The notes: generated by a model not told the origin, from the letters alone. Shown: positions 1 to 10,450, numbered from the stretch's first letter. The stretch is DNA of 13,329 nt from Chloroflexota bacterium (GCA_003242205.1 QGUR01000107.1:1-13329), one strand, 5' to 3'. A program made the numbers and translations.

Positions 1-529
1 AGCCGCCGCCGGGCGTGACGACCACGACTGCCGCCGACTGTTTGCCTCGGCGGTCGCCACCGGCGGTTTCGCCCGCGCGCAGCGCTTCGACCAGACGATC
101 CGCCAGTTCGCCCCGCGCAGCCAGAAATCCGGAGGCCATGGCGTCGAGTACATGAGCGCCGGCGAGAATGTTGCCCTGACAGCTAAAACCATCGCCTGTG
201 AGATGCCCGGCGAATTCCAGACATGCCGACCCGGTATGAGCCGCCGCCCGGCCTTGACTATCGATCAGGGCGACCTGCCGGTGTTCGGGTTGGTCATCCT
301 GTTCCAGCAATTCGGCCAGCGCTTCGGCGGCGCTTTTGCCCTCTGCCATCAGCGCCAGTCCTTGCGGGCCAAAGTTGTAATTAGCCAACGCCTGTGTTGC
401 AACCGCGCCGGTTCCGGCCTGTGCCCACGGCACGATTGAGCCGGCAGCCAGAAACTTGCTGGCGACCGCGACGCCGAGCGCGTTTGTTTCGCGGTCGAAG
501 GCGATGATCGAAAAGGTCGTGATACGCAT
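1..529 (-). CDS. DUF1028 family protein, Ntn-hydrolase-like (N-terminal part, cut by window start)
   Basis: The 176 visible codons begin MRITTFSIIAFD and continue with GVAVASKFLA, VPWAQAG, VATQALANYNFGPQGL, HRQVALID, QGNILAG and GGDRRGKQSAAV. Together these are the ordered motifs of the DUF1028 family, which is placed in the Ntn-hydrolase superfamily. Family members are compact proteins of roughly 200 or more residues, often annotated as putative peptidases or amidases. No substrate is established, so I assign none. The C-terminus lies beyond base 1. ATG at 529 is chosen because the family starts only a few residues before TFSI. In-frame ATGs at 541 and 544 would add MMWR or one residue more, and no start has a good Shine-Dalgarno. 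The gene diverges from the HAD gene at 764. A promoter candidate on the minus strand at 573-602 would give a leader of about 37 bases. Family identity is firm; biochemical role is unknown. Confidence 0.88.
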   Translation of the reverse strand, partial: MRITTFSIIAFDRETNALGVAVASKFLAAGSIVPWAQAGTGAVATQALANYNFGPQGLALMAEGKSAAEALAELLEQDDQPEHRQVALIDSQGRAAAHTGSACLEFAGHLTGDGFSCQGNILAGAHVLDAMASGFLAARGELADRLVEALRAGETAGGDRRGKQSAAVVVVTPGGG

Positions 530-568
530 CCGCCACCACATCATGAACGGTACAGGACAACAGGACTG

Positions 569-597
569 TTGGATTGTAGCATGGTGAATACTATAAT
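569..597 (+). promoter_or_regulatory. Candidate sigma-70 promoter for the HAD hydrolase gene
   Basis: TTGGAT (569-574), a 17-base spacer and a perfect TATAAT (592-597) face the HAD gene. The predicted start near 604 would give a leader of about 160 bases containing the two hairpins at 635-675. The -35 box matches only the TTG half of the consensus. It overlaps the -10 of the divergent candidate. Confidence 0.45.
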
Positions 598-602
598 GTT
601 GA
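573..602 (-). promoter_or_regulatory. Candidate sigma-70 promoter for the DUF1028 gene
   Basis: Read on the minus strand, TCAACA (597-602) is followed after 18 bases by TACAAT (573-578), five of six matches to the -10 consensus. Transcription would start near 566, about 37 bases before the ATG at 529. It overlaps the oppositely directed candidate at 569-597. This is consensus matching by eye only. Confidence 0.35.
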
Positions 603-634
603 AACTGAAGCCCTACCCGCAGAAGCCTCTTGTT

Positions 635-675
635 GCCTCACCTTCCGGGAGGCTGGTGGCGGCCTGCGACCGCCG
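635..675 (+). other. Tandem GC-rich hairpins in the leader of the HAD gene
   Basis: Two adjacent inverted repeats lie between the promoter candidate and the HAD gene. The first is GCCTC (635-639) with GAGGC (649-653), loop 9 bases. The second is GGCGG (658-662) with CCGCC (670-674), loop 7 bases, extendable by one T-G pair. Neither is followed by a T-run, so they are not standard intrinsic terminators. They could be a structured 5' leader or a remnant repeat; no known riboswitch class was recognised. The rest of 530-763 shows only the promoter candidates. Confidence 0.3.
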
Positions 676-763
676 GGCGGAGGCGACAAATTCATCCGCT
701 TTTCATACGTATTCCCATCAAGCTCCTGTATAAATAAGAGTCGTAACCTGTACCTGTGGAGAG

Positions 764-1591
764 ATGGTTTTGACCGATTCACAGACAACCTCCGCCGGCG
801 TGCTCGACCGCATTCGCGGCGTTGTGATGGATATGGACGGTGTGTTGTGGCGCGGAACGGAAATCCTGCCCGGTGTGTTGCCGTTTGTCGATTTTCTGCG
901 CGAGCGCCACGTGCCTTTTGTGCTGGCCAGCAACAACAGCACGCGCACACCGCAGGACTATCTCATCAAACTGGCGGGCATGGGACTGCATGGCGTCGAC
1001 GCACAGCAGATCATTACCTCCGGCACGACGACGGTCGATTATCTGAAGCGGCATTATCCGGTCACGACGCGCATTCACGTGCTTGGCGGGCCGGGGCTGA
1101 AGCAGATGGTCGATGAGGCCGGTTTCACCCGCGTCGATGAAAACGCCGACGTCGTGGTTGCCGGGCTGGATTTCGACCTGACCTATGAGCGCATAAAACG
1201 CGCCGCCTTGCTAATCCGCGCCGGGGCCGAGTTTATCGGCACGAATGACGATGCGACTTTTCCGTCAACCGAAGGTTTGATTCCGGGGGCGGGCAGTCTG
1301 CTGGCAGCGTTGAAGACCGCAACCGGGCGCGCGCCGAAGGTCATGGGTAAGCCAGGGCTGGCGATGTTCGAGACGGCTCTGGGAGTGCTGGGCACCGATC
1401 CGGAAGATACGCTGATGATTGGCGACCGCCTGAACACCGACATCGCCGGCGCGAGGGCAGCAGGGCTAAAGACGGCGCTCGTACTGACCGGCGTGACAAC
1501 GCGTGATGAATTGCTGGTTAGCCCAACACAGCCCGATGGCGTCTTTGAGAATCTGGTCGAGTTGTTGGCGGCCTGGCAGCCTGAAGGTTGA
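764..1591 (+). CDS. HAD-IIA family hydrolase (NagD / p-nitrophenylphosphatase-like phosphatase)
   Basis: This 275-residue protein carries all the haloacid dehalogenase superfamily motifs: DMDGV at 23-27 (nucleophile D23, acid D25), SNNST at 56-60, a lysine in MGKPG (K196), and GDRLNTD at 220-226 with the metal-binding acidic residues. The cap sits between motifs II and III, as in subclass IIA, and the length fits the family (about 255-280). Such enzymes dephosphorylate small cytoplasmic phosphorylated metabolites such as sugar phosphates, nucleotides or phosphoglycolate; the substrate cannot be read from sequence. The ATG at 764 has GGAG only two bases upstream, closer than ideal. An in-frame GTG about 12 codons in is an alternative, but motif I would then lie very near the N-terminus. 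The gene is followed by about 130 bases before the next plus-strand start, so co-transcription with the wall enzyme is possible but unproven. Confidence 0.93.
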   Translation: MVLTDSQTTSAGVLDRIRGVVMDMDGVLWRGTEILPGVLPFVDFLRERHVPFVLASNNSTRTPQDYLIKLAGMGLHGVDAQQIITSGTTTVDYLKRHYPVTTRIHVLGGPGLKQMVDEAGFTRVDENADVVVAGLDFDLTYERIKRAALLIRAGAEFIGTNDDATFPSTEGLIPGAGSLLAALKTATGRAPKVMGKPGLAMFETALGVLGTDPEDTLMIGDRLNTDIAGARAAGLKTALVLTGVTTRDELLVSPTQPDGVFENLVELLAAWQPEG

Positions 1592-1722
1592 TGAGGCGAG
1601 CGTCTGCCATTCGCCCTGCAAACGTCGAAAAAGCGTGAATGTCCGTAGCGCAAGTTGCACCACAATAAGATCTGTACGTCGATGGCTATAAAGTGGTATG
1701 TGAGGGCGAGGTTGCTGATCGT

Positions 1723-3720
1723 ATGACGAATAACCAGTTGCACCGCAGGGATTTCCTCAAGCTGGTCGGCGCAGGCGCGGCAGCACCGGCATTAAGCCCG
1801 CTGATGTCGCTTACGGAACCGCTTGTGCCATCCGCCGGGGAGGCAGGGCGGCGCAACCCGGACCGGGACAAATCGACAGCCGAACTGGTCGAAATCATGC
1901 GCCGCGAGCTGGAACCGCTCTTTGCAGGCCGGGAAATGGCGCTTGTCTTTCGCCGCTTCGCTGACGATGGCTCCGAGAGCTTCAGCATTCAGATTAACGA
2001 GAACGAGTTATATCCGGTCGCGAGCGCGTTTAAGTCGTTTCTCGCGCTGTACTATTTCATGACTTTCCCGCCCGACGAGTGGAACTATACTCCGGGTTCG
2101 CTTGTTTACAGCACGGTGGTCTACAGCAACAATGGCACGACCGGCTCGCTCCTGCATGAGGTCGGTCTGCGCGTCGATGGGCCGGGCAACGCGATTGAGA
2201 AGTTCAACGACTTTCTGCTGAATGTGATGGGGCTGGAACATGGCCTCTATAGCTGGAACTGGCCCGGCAGGCCAACCTATGGCCTTACCGACCCGCGCTT
2301 CACGCCAACTGAAGATCGCCGTGTCTGGATTCGCACGCTGTCTCAGTCGGTCAGCAATGTCACGACCGCGCTCGATCTGGCCAAAGGCTGGGAGTTCATT
2401 TCCCGCGCCAGCCAAAATCCCCGCTGGAGTGACCCGCACTTCCGCGAGGCCATTCGCATTACCCGCGAGATTTCCGCTATTCCCGCGAACGATTATCGCT
2501 CGCCCATCGAGAAAGTGATCTACAGCGGGTACATTGGCAAGGATGGCACGCTCCCGCTTGGCGACCTTGCCGTTGGCCGCGTGATTAACGATGCCGGGAT
2601 CGTGCGCGTGGCGAATGGTGAATATGTCATCTCATTCATGTCGACGGGCGAAAACGAGTCGACGACCCAACCGGCGTTGCAGAAAGTGATTGACTGCATA
2701 CGCATGTATGAGGAGCAGTTTTATCCGCCCGGACAGATTTATATTACCGGCCAGTCGCATCCGCTCTATGAGGATGGCTACAACTACGGTTTTGTGCGTC
2801 GCCAGAATCTGGAACTGTTCTCCGCGCCGTCAGAAGACGCGCCGAGGATCGACAACCCGGTGCGGCGCAATACCGTCTTCGGCCTGATGTATCTGATGCA
2901 GGGCGCGCTTGTCCGGTTCCTGCCTGTTGATGACCAGTGGGCTAAATTCGTTCGCGACGACAATCTCGACAACGTATTCACGTATACCGACTGGACGTTT
3001 GGTTTTACCGAGGCGAACTGGGTCACCAACCCGCCGAAAGACATTTTCATTCGCATCAGCGATCTGCTGGTCATCGGCCGCGAGCACTTTGAGCCGATTG
3101 GCTATATAACCGGTGCGGAAGAAGGAACGGACAAATTCATCTTTCTCGACGTGCCGCGCCGCCAGCTCACCCTATTTGAAGGCACAACCGCCATCCTAAA
3201 AACGCCGATTGTGCTCAATATGGCGATGACTCCGCGGGGACGGCTCTATGTCAACCGCGTGCTGATAACCCGCAACATGCCGCATTATCCCTGCGTGCCG
3301 TATACGAACTTCCTGCACGACGGCTCCAATTTGAATCATGAGGGGTATGCGATACATGGCTCGCCCTGGCACCGCTGGAGCGAAACCGTGACGCGCCGCG
3401 AGACGCTGCGCCGCTATTCAAACGGCTGCATTAACCTGCCCAACTGGAACCGTCAGATCGGCGACTACAACCTGCCGGTTGATGAATTCATTTTCCGCTG
3501 GATCGGCGGTTTTCCGGACCCGGCCCACGAGTGCCATCACACGCGCACCAATCAGCCGGTGCGTATCTATTCGGCCAACAATCTCTACCAAACAGTGTTC
3601 GAATACACGGCCCCGGATTCGGTTCGCGTGCGCGGTGGCAACTGGAATGACGTCCTGCACGCGTTCGACGCGAAAGACATCGACGCGCCGGAGTCGTTCT
3701 TCGAACCGACGCTGTTGTAA
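1723..3720 (+). CDS. Tat-exported two-domain wall enzyme: serine beta-lactamase-like domain fused to YkuD L,D-transpeptidase
   Basis: The 665-residue protein opens with a twin-arginine signal, HRRDFLKLVGAG with R8-R9, then an Ala-rich h-region, so it is probably exported folded. Residues about 50-320 resemble class A beta-lactamase/penicillin-binding folds: SAFK (S101, K104) fits SxxK, SNN (135-137) fits SxN, KDGT (273-276) sits where KTG is expected, followed by a matching strand region (INDAGIV). A middle stretch (about 340-450) has an SH3-like look, including a W near the end of a strand pair. Residues about 470-610 are YkuD-like: YAIHGS with H545, and YSNGCINL with catalytic C569. The usual His of S-H-G-C is Asn here (N567), a tolerated variant in some family members. 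The likely role is peptidoglycan 3-3 cross-linking plus D-Ala-peptide binding or hydrolysis. A GTG at 1693 adds ten residues before the Tat motif; ATG 1723 is preferred for the signal layout. The gene converges with the unknown gene ending at 3781. Confidence 0.85.
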   Translation: MTNNQLHRRDFLKLVGAGAAAPALSPLMSLTEPLVPSAGEAGRRNPDRDKSTAELVEIMRRELEPLFAGREMALVFRRFADDGSESFSIQINENELYPVASAFKSFLALYYFMTFPPDEWNYTPGSLVYSTVVYSNNGTTGSLLHEVGLRVDGPGNAIEKFNDFLLNVMGLEHGLYSWNWPGRPTYGLTDPRFTPTEDRRVWIRTLSQSVSNVTTALDLAKGWEFISRASQNPRWSDPHFREAIRITREISAIPANDYRSPIEKVIYSGYIGKDGTLPLGDLAVGRVINDAGIVRVANGEYVISFMSTGENESTTQPALQKVIDCIRMYEEQFYPPGQIYITGQSHPLYEDGYNYGFVRRQNLELFSAPSEDAPRIDNPVRRNTVFGLMYLMQGALVRFLPVDDQWAKFVRDDNLDNVFTYTDWTFGFTEANWVTNPPKDIFIRISDLLVIGREHFEPIGYITGAEEGTDKFIFLDVPRRQLTLFEGTTAILKTPIVLNMAMTPRGRLYVNRVLITRNMPHYPCVPYTNFLHDGSNLNHEGYAIHGSPWHRWSETVTRRETLRRYSNGCINLPNWNRQIGDYNLPVDEFIFRWIGGFPDPAHECHHTRTNQPVRIYSANNLYQTVFEYTAPDSVRVRGGNWNDVLHAFDAKDIDAPESFFEPTLL

Positions 3721-3739
3721 CCCCTCGCCCCGGCTCGTT

Positions 3740-3763
3740 CCAGAACGCGTTGTTCAATTCTGG
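3740..3763. other. Inverted repeat between convergent genes, possible weak bidirectional terminator
   Basis: CCAGAA (3740-3745) and TTCTGG (3758-3763) form a perfect 6-bp stem with a 12-base loop. Flanking CGCC and GGCG could extend pairing across an internal loop. It lies in the 60-base gap between two converging stop codons, where a shared terminator is expected. There is no T-run on either strand, so intrinsic termination is doubtful. Confidence 0.3.
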
Positions 3764-3780
3764 GGCGGGCCGGAGTTCGT

Positions 3781-4155
3781 CTATGCCGGCCAGGGAACGG
3801 CGCGGCTACGATAGCCGCCGCTGTGAGGCAGGCGTTCTTCGTAATCGCAGGCGGCAACGGCGGGAAATCCCCAGTCCCACAATCCTTCGAGCACGTTTGA
3901 CACGACTTCAGCGCGGTCGATTTTGGCGCTGTCGTCGATATAGAGGTCAATGTAGTAGCGGAAATAGATGAAGCCTTCCGGAAACTGTCGCCGCCGGTTG
4001 GGATCATAATCCTCGTTCATGACGATGCCGGCTTCACAGCCGTCGCAGCCGCCGTTTGAACCGAACAGCAGTTGAGCCACCAGCCCCATGAGTTCGGCGT
4101 CGGCGATTTCCGCATCGACGAAAATTTTGCAGTCTGGAACAGGAAATTCGGTCAT
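3781..4155 (-). CDS. Conserved protein of unknown function, 124 aa
   Basis: I cannot name this family. The protein is small, acidic and predicted cytoplasmic, without signal peptide or membrane segment. It begins MTEFPVPDCKIFVDAE. Visible features are a CDGC pair (C37, C40) that could bind a metal or form a disulfide, an aromatic block GFIYFRYYIDLYID (61-74), and a C-terminal block GLWDWGFPAVAACDYEERLP ending GGYRSRAVPWP. The last block resembles, from memory, the end of short hypothetical proteins seen in actinobacteria and other GC-rich bacteria, which supports it being a real gene. The reading frame extends up to 4197, but ATG 4155 is the better start because the extra 14 residues look unrelated and lie in the intergenic gap. 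No convincing Shine-Dalgarno precedes either start. It lies 87 bases downstream of the endonuclease V gene on the same strand, so it may be its operon partner. Confidence 0.72.
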   Translation of the reverse strand: MTEFPVPDCKIFVDAEIADAELMGLVAQLLFGSNGGCDGCEAGIVMNEDYDPNRRRQFPEGFIYFRYYIDLYIDDSAKIDRAEVVSNVLEGLWDWGFPAVAACDYEERLPHSGGYRSRAVPWPA

Positions 4156-4242
4156 GATGCACTTTGCTTGAATGACACCCGCAGCCAAGCATAGCATAGG
4201 CCGTGCTGTATTGTGAGGCAGGGCGGGAGAAATGATCGCAGC

Positions 4243-4908
4243 TTACTCGAAAACACCCGCCGTTTTGTGCGCGGCGCGGATTGGCTCCGGCAGGCGGTAT
4301 TTCGGCGTGCAGTGCATGATGAGCTCGACCGACGAGCGCAGGTCGATCAGATGCCCCGGCGAGATAAAGACCGGCTTGGTATTGGCGCGCGTTCGCAGGA
4401 TCGCGCCGATGACTTCGCCACGATCGATCAGATCGACGTACGCGCCGCGCTTCGGCGGCGGTTCAACATACTTGCCGGAGAGCAGCGTTTTGCCGCAGCC
4501 AATCGTCGGCCGTTTTAGCCACAGGCCCATATGGGATGCGATGCCGATCCTGCGCGGGTGCGCGCGGCCCATGCCGTCGAAAATGAACACGTCCGGCTCA
4601 TGTTCCAGCCGGTTAAACGCCTCTTCGAGGACCGGTCCTTCACGAAAGCTGAGCAGGCCGGGAATGTACGGGAACGGCGTCGGGCGCTGCGCAGTGACGC
4701 TTTCGATGACTTCCAGACCGGGGAAGGTGAGCACGACAACCGCCGCGTTCGAGACGTTATTCTTGACGCTGACATCGACGCCCGCTACCAGCCGTACGGA
4801 GTCGATATCGAGCGGGCGGTCATAGATAATTTCGCCTGCCATTTGCTTTTGCAGCGCGACGGCCTCGTGCGGCGCAAGGTCCCAGTCGTGGCGATGGGTA
4901 ATACGCAT
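4243..4908 (-). CDS. nfi: Endonuclease V (deoxyinosine 3' endonuclease)
   Basis: The 221 residues match the endonuclease V family along the whole length. Key motifs are VAGVDVS (41-47, D45), FPYIPGLLSFRE (79-90, Y81 and E90), FIFDGMGRAHPRRIGIASH (108-126, D111 and H117), and IGCGKTLLSG (136-145). D45, E90 and D111 correspond to the acidic metal-binding residues of characterised enzymes, and Y81 to the strand-wedging PYIP tyrosine. The enzyme incises DNA at the second phosphodiester bond 3' of deoxyinosine, starting repair of deaminated adenine; some homologues also cut inosine-containing RNA. The family consensus DGxGxAHPRRxGxAsHxG is intact. The length is normal (about 215-235) and the active site is complete, so it should be functional. 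The ATG at 4908 is preceded by a weak AGGA about 12 bases upstream. It is transcribed toward the unknown gene at 3781-4155 and lies downstream of the rpoB terminator. Confidence 0.95.
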   Translation of the reverse strand: MRITHRHDWDLAPHEAVALQKQMAGEIIYDRPLDIDSVRLVAGVDVSVKNNVSNAAVVVLTFPGLEVIESVTAQRPTPFPYIPGLLSFREGPVLEEAFNRLEHEPDVFIFDGMGRAHPRRIGIASHMGLWLKRPTIGCGKTLLSGKYVEPPPKRGAYVDLIDRGEVIGAILRTRANTKPVFISPGHLIDLRSSVELIMHCTPKYRLPEPIRAAHKTAGVFE

Positions 4909-5016
4909 GGTGTTCTCGTTTCCTATGGCAACGGGCTATGACTGTAACGCTTGTGGCAAGGGGACGCCAGCGAATGCGTGACGCGGGGAACCCGCTACCC
5001 GCATAAAAACCGCCGC

Positions 5017-5054
5017 GAAACAAAAACGGGCAGGGCCATGACGGCCTGCCCGTT
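5017..5054 (-). terminator. Rho-independent terminator of rpoB
   Basis: Left arm 5025-5033 (AACGGGCAG) pairs with right arm 5046-5054 (CTGCCCGTT), followed inward by a single bulged G (5034), a GCC/GGC extension (5035-5037 with 5043-5045) and a five-base loop. On the minus strand the hairpin is followed by a T-rich run (TTTTTGTTT, 5018-5026). It lies 25 bases past the rpoB stop codon, and so ends the rpoB transcript. Confidence 0.88.
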
Positions 5055-5078
5055 CCCGTTCGTTGTAGTGGCTTCTGC

Positions 5079-9008
<3,930 letters not shown>

Positions 9009-9164
9009 AGCGACCGCTCCTCAGTCTAACGACAGCTAGATGAGCCGAATCAAAAGACGGAGACGATGGCGTCACCGCTCCTGAAGATCGGAGAGAAGTG
9101 TTGGGGTTTGTATGAGTTGCATCCGCCTTGTGCGGTTGAAACCTGTGCTCGCGAGTGAAGGAGT
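9009..9164 (-). other. rpoB 5' leader, about 150 bases
   Basis: This stretch lies between the -10 box and the TTG start codon of rpoB on the minus strand. It contains no gene. AGGAGCGGT occurs twice on the minus strand, at 9074-9082 and at 9013-9021, the second being the working Shine-Dalgarno. The first copy precedes a GTG by too short a distance to make a convincing leader peptide. I see no intrinsic terminator or known ribosomal-protein binding site. Confidence 0.5.
9017..9022 (-). promoter_or_regulatory. Shine-Dalgarno that fixes the TTG start of rpoB
   Basis: GAGGAG on the minus strand lies eight bases before the TTG at 9008. This is near-ideal in sequence and spacing and supports the non-ATG start. 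Confidence 0.85.
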
Positions 9165-9194
9165 AGTATACACGGACAAACGGACACCTGTCAA
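9165..9194 (-). promoter_or_regulatory. Strong sigma-70 promoter of rpoB (P1)
   Basis: Minus-strand TTGACA (9189-9194) is a perfect -35 box. TATACT (9165-9170) matches five of six -10 positions, and the spacer is 18 bases. Transcription should start near 9157-9158, giving a leader of about 150 bases. It is the best promoter match in the window, as expected for a core polymerase gene. Confidence 0.85.
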
Positions 9195-9241
9195 TGGAAA
9201 GGCAGGAGTCCCAGCCCGCGAGGAATGCGGGAAGATACAAA

Positions 9242-9259
9242 CTGTTATCAGTGTAACAG
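9242..9259. repeat. Inverted repeat CTGTTA-N6-TAACAG upstream of the rpoB promoter
   Basis: CTGTTA (9242-9247) and TAACAG (9254-9259) are perfect inverted arms with a 6-base spacer, an operator-like geometry. It overlaps the -10 of the second promoter candidate and lies about 48 bases upstream of the P1 -35 box. It could be a regulator site or a chance palindrome. Confidence 0.4.
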
Positions 9260-9278
9260 ATGTTCCGTTCGAGCGCAA
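9250..9278 (-). promoter_or_regulatory. Second, weaker promoter candidate upstream of rpoB (P2)
   Basis: Minus-strand TTGCGC (9273-9278), a 17-base spacer and TACACT (9250-9255) form a plausible promoter about 85 bases upstream of P1. The -35 match is only partial, and the -10 lies inside the inverted repeat at 9242-9259. Confidence 0.35.
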
Positions 9279-9351
9279 CCGAATTTTGGAAGCCGCCATC
9301 CTGTGGAAGCCCGGCGAGGCATCCGGGAGGCACGGGCGGCGGAAGCGCACT

Positions 9352-9744
9352 CTACCGCGCCACGTGCGCGACTTCCGCCGCTACGCCATCTGACGTGTCG
9401 ACCGTGAAGCGTCGCCGCGCCACAAACATCACTCCTGCCAGCAGCGCAACGCCTGCTGCGATTTGCACCCGCGGCGGCAGATAGCGAATGCGATTGAACA
9501 CTGTCGGCTCTGGCTCACCGACCAGATCAACCTTTAAACGCTGGACGAAGCGGCGATTGGGCTTGACCACCGTGAGCGCCTCTCGCAGCCGTTCGATCAC
9601 GTAGAGCAGGCTCGATACCTGCGAACGCGGCACGTTGTAGTATCTGAGGATGCTGTCGACATCATGCTCGTCTGCCAGCAGCGAATCCGTCACGACAAGC
9701 AGCAGTTCCTGAATGCGAGCGTCAGTAGGACCCGATTGAGACAT
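9352..9744 (-). CDS. Single-span membrane protein downstream of an ECF sigma factor, candidate anti-sigma factor
   Basis: The 130 residues comprise a predicted helical soluble N-terminal part (1-88) and one hydrophobic segment (about 92-109, VQIAAGVALLAGVMFVA), followed by RRR and a short tail. No zinc-finger anti-sigma motif (HxxxCxxC) is present. The segment KPNRRFVQRLKVDLVGE just before the helix resembles the short R-F-x-x-R-L juxtamembrane segments often seen in membrane proteins encoded beside sigma factors. The gene starts 8 bases after the sigma factor stop codon, so the two are almost certainly co-transcribed and probably translationally coupled. By family context this protein may hold the sigma factor at the membrane, but that role is inferred from position and topology only. 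The start ATG at 9744 has only a weak AAGG upstream. No clear terminator follows; the stem CCCGG/CCGGG at 9310-9327 lacks a T-run. Confidence 0.78.
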   Translation of the reverse strand: MSQSGPTDARIQELLLVVTDSLLADEHDVDSILRYYNVPRSQVSSLLYVIERLREALTVVKPNRRFVQRLKVDLVGEPEPTVFNRIRYLPPRVQIAAGVALLAGVMFVARRRFTVDTSDGVAAEVAHVAR

Positions 9745-9752
9745 AAGCGCGA

Positions 9753-10388
9753 TTAACCTTGACCTTCCTTCTGCGTGTCGTCGACCTGAAAGCCGGCATC
9801 CTGAATTTGCAGTTCGTCGCGCAAAGCCAGCAGCGTGCGGTGGTACAGCGACTTGATGGCCCCTTCCGTGCGATCCATGATCGCGCCGATTTCGGCGTTG
9901 GAGAGATGATCCACGAATTTCAGCACCAGCAACTGCTGTCGTTCTTCCGGCAGACGGCGAATCGCATTGAGCAGGCGTTCCCGTTCTTCTTTGTCCTCCA
10001 CCTGATGATCGGGAGCATCGAAGCGCAGGCTTCCTGCGATGAATTCGTCAAGCGGGATGACCTTGCGGCGACCGCGATCCCGGTGCCAGTTGGCAACTAA
10101 ATTATGGGCGATGCGATAAAGCCAAGCCTGAAAGGGAACGCCGCGTTCGGTGTAATTTTCGACGTGTCCCATGGCCCGAAAAAAGACACGGGCAGTCAGG
10201 TCTTCTGCATCGTGGTGATTCCCGGTACGGTAGTAGACATAGTTGTAAATCTTCTCGACGTACCGCTCGTAAAGCTCTCCAAATGCGTCCTTGTTGCCGG
10301 ATTTCGCCAGTTCGACGAGTTCGTTATCGCTCAGACGCTTGAGATCGGGAGCCTTTCTGGTTCTGGATAGCCGTTTTCGCAGGTTCAT
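9753..10388 (-). CDS. ECF-type RNA polymerase sigma factor
   Basis: This 211-residue protein has the two-domain layout of extracytoplasmic-function sigma factors. Region 2 spans about 34-105, with DAFGELYERY, HHDAEDLTARVFFRA (58-72) and WLYRIAHNLVANWHR (89-103). It is joined by a short linker to region 4 (about 137-193), with IRRLPEERQQLLVLKF and the helix-turn-helix LSNAEIGAIMDRTEGAIKS (162-180). Regions 1.1 and 3 are absent. It would direct core polymerase to a small promoter set, usually in response to envelope or stress signals. The tail QIQDAGFQVDDTQKEGQG is extra and charged. ATG 10388 gives the natural length, though no good Shine-Dalgarno precedes it. It is followed by the candidate anti-sigma gene and diverges, across 131 bases, from the copper-type genes starting at 10520, which are plausible but unproven targets. 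I could not find a confident promoter on this side. Confidence 0.93.
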   Translation of the reverse strand: MNLRKRLSRTRKAPDLKRLSDNELVELAKSGNKDAFGELYERYVEKIYNYVYYRTGNHHDAEDLTARVFFRAMGHVENYTERGVPFQAWLYRIAHNLVANWHRDRGRRKVIPLDEFIAGSLRFDAPDHQVEDKEERERLLNAIRRLPEERQQLLVLKFVDHLSNAEIGAIMDRTEGAIKSLYHRTLLALRDELQIQDAGFQVDDTQKEGQG

Positions 10389-10450
10389 AACCTATAAAAC
10401 ACAGGCTTCATGCCGGGGTTACGGTCTTTGGCGGCCAAGGTTAAGGCGTT

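Noticed and set aside
152..439. Open frame on plus opposite the first gene
   Set aside because: The minus strand there encodes clear DUF1028 motifs, so this is a shadow.
1655..1692. TTGCAC and TATAAA as a promoter for the wall enzyme
   Set aside because: The spacer is 26 bases, too long for sigma-70; each box alone is not enough.
1693..1722. GTG start for the wall enzyme
   Set aside because: ATG at 1723 places the twin-arginine motif at residues 8-9, the normal position for a Tat signal.
4156..4242. Promoter for the unknown gene (TATGCT-like -10)
   Set aside because: The matching -35 (TCACAA) is poor, and the gene may simply be transcribed with nfi.
4983..4995. Hairpin GCGGG-GAA-CCCGC as a terminator
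   Set aside because: There is no T-run on either strand; the true rpoB terminator is the hairpin at 5025-5054.
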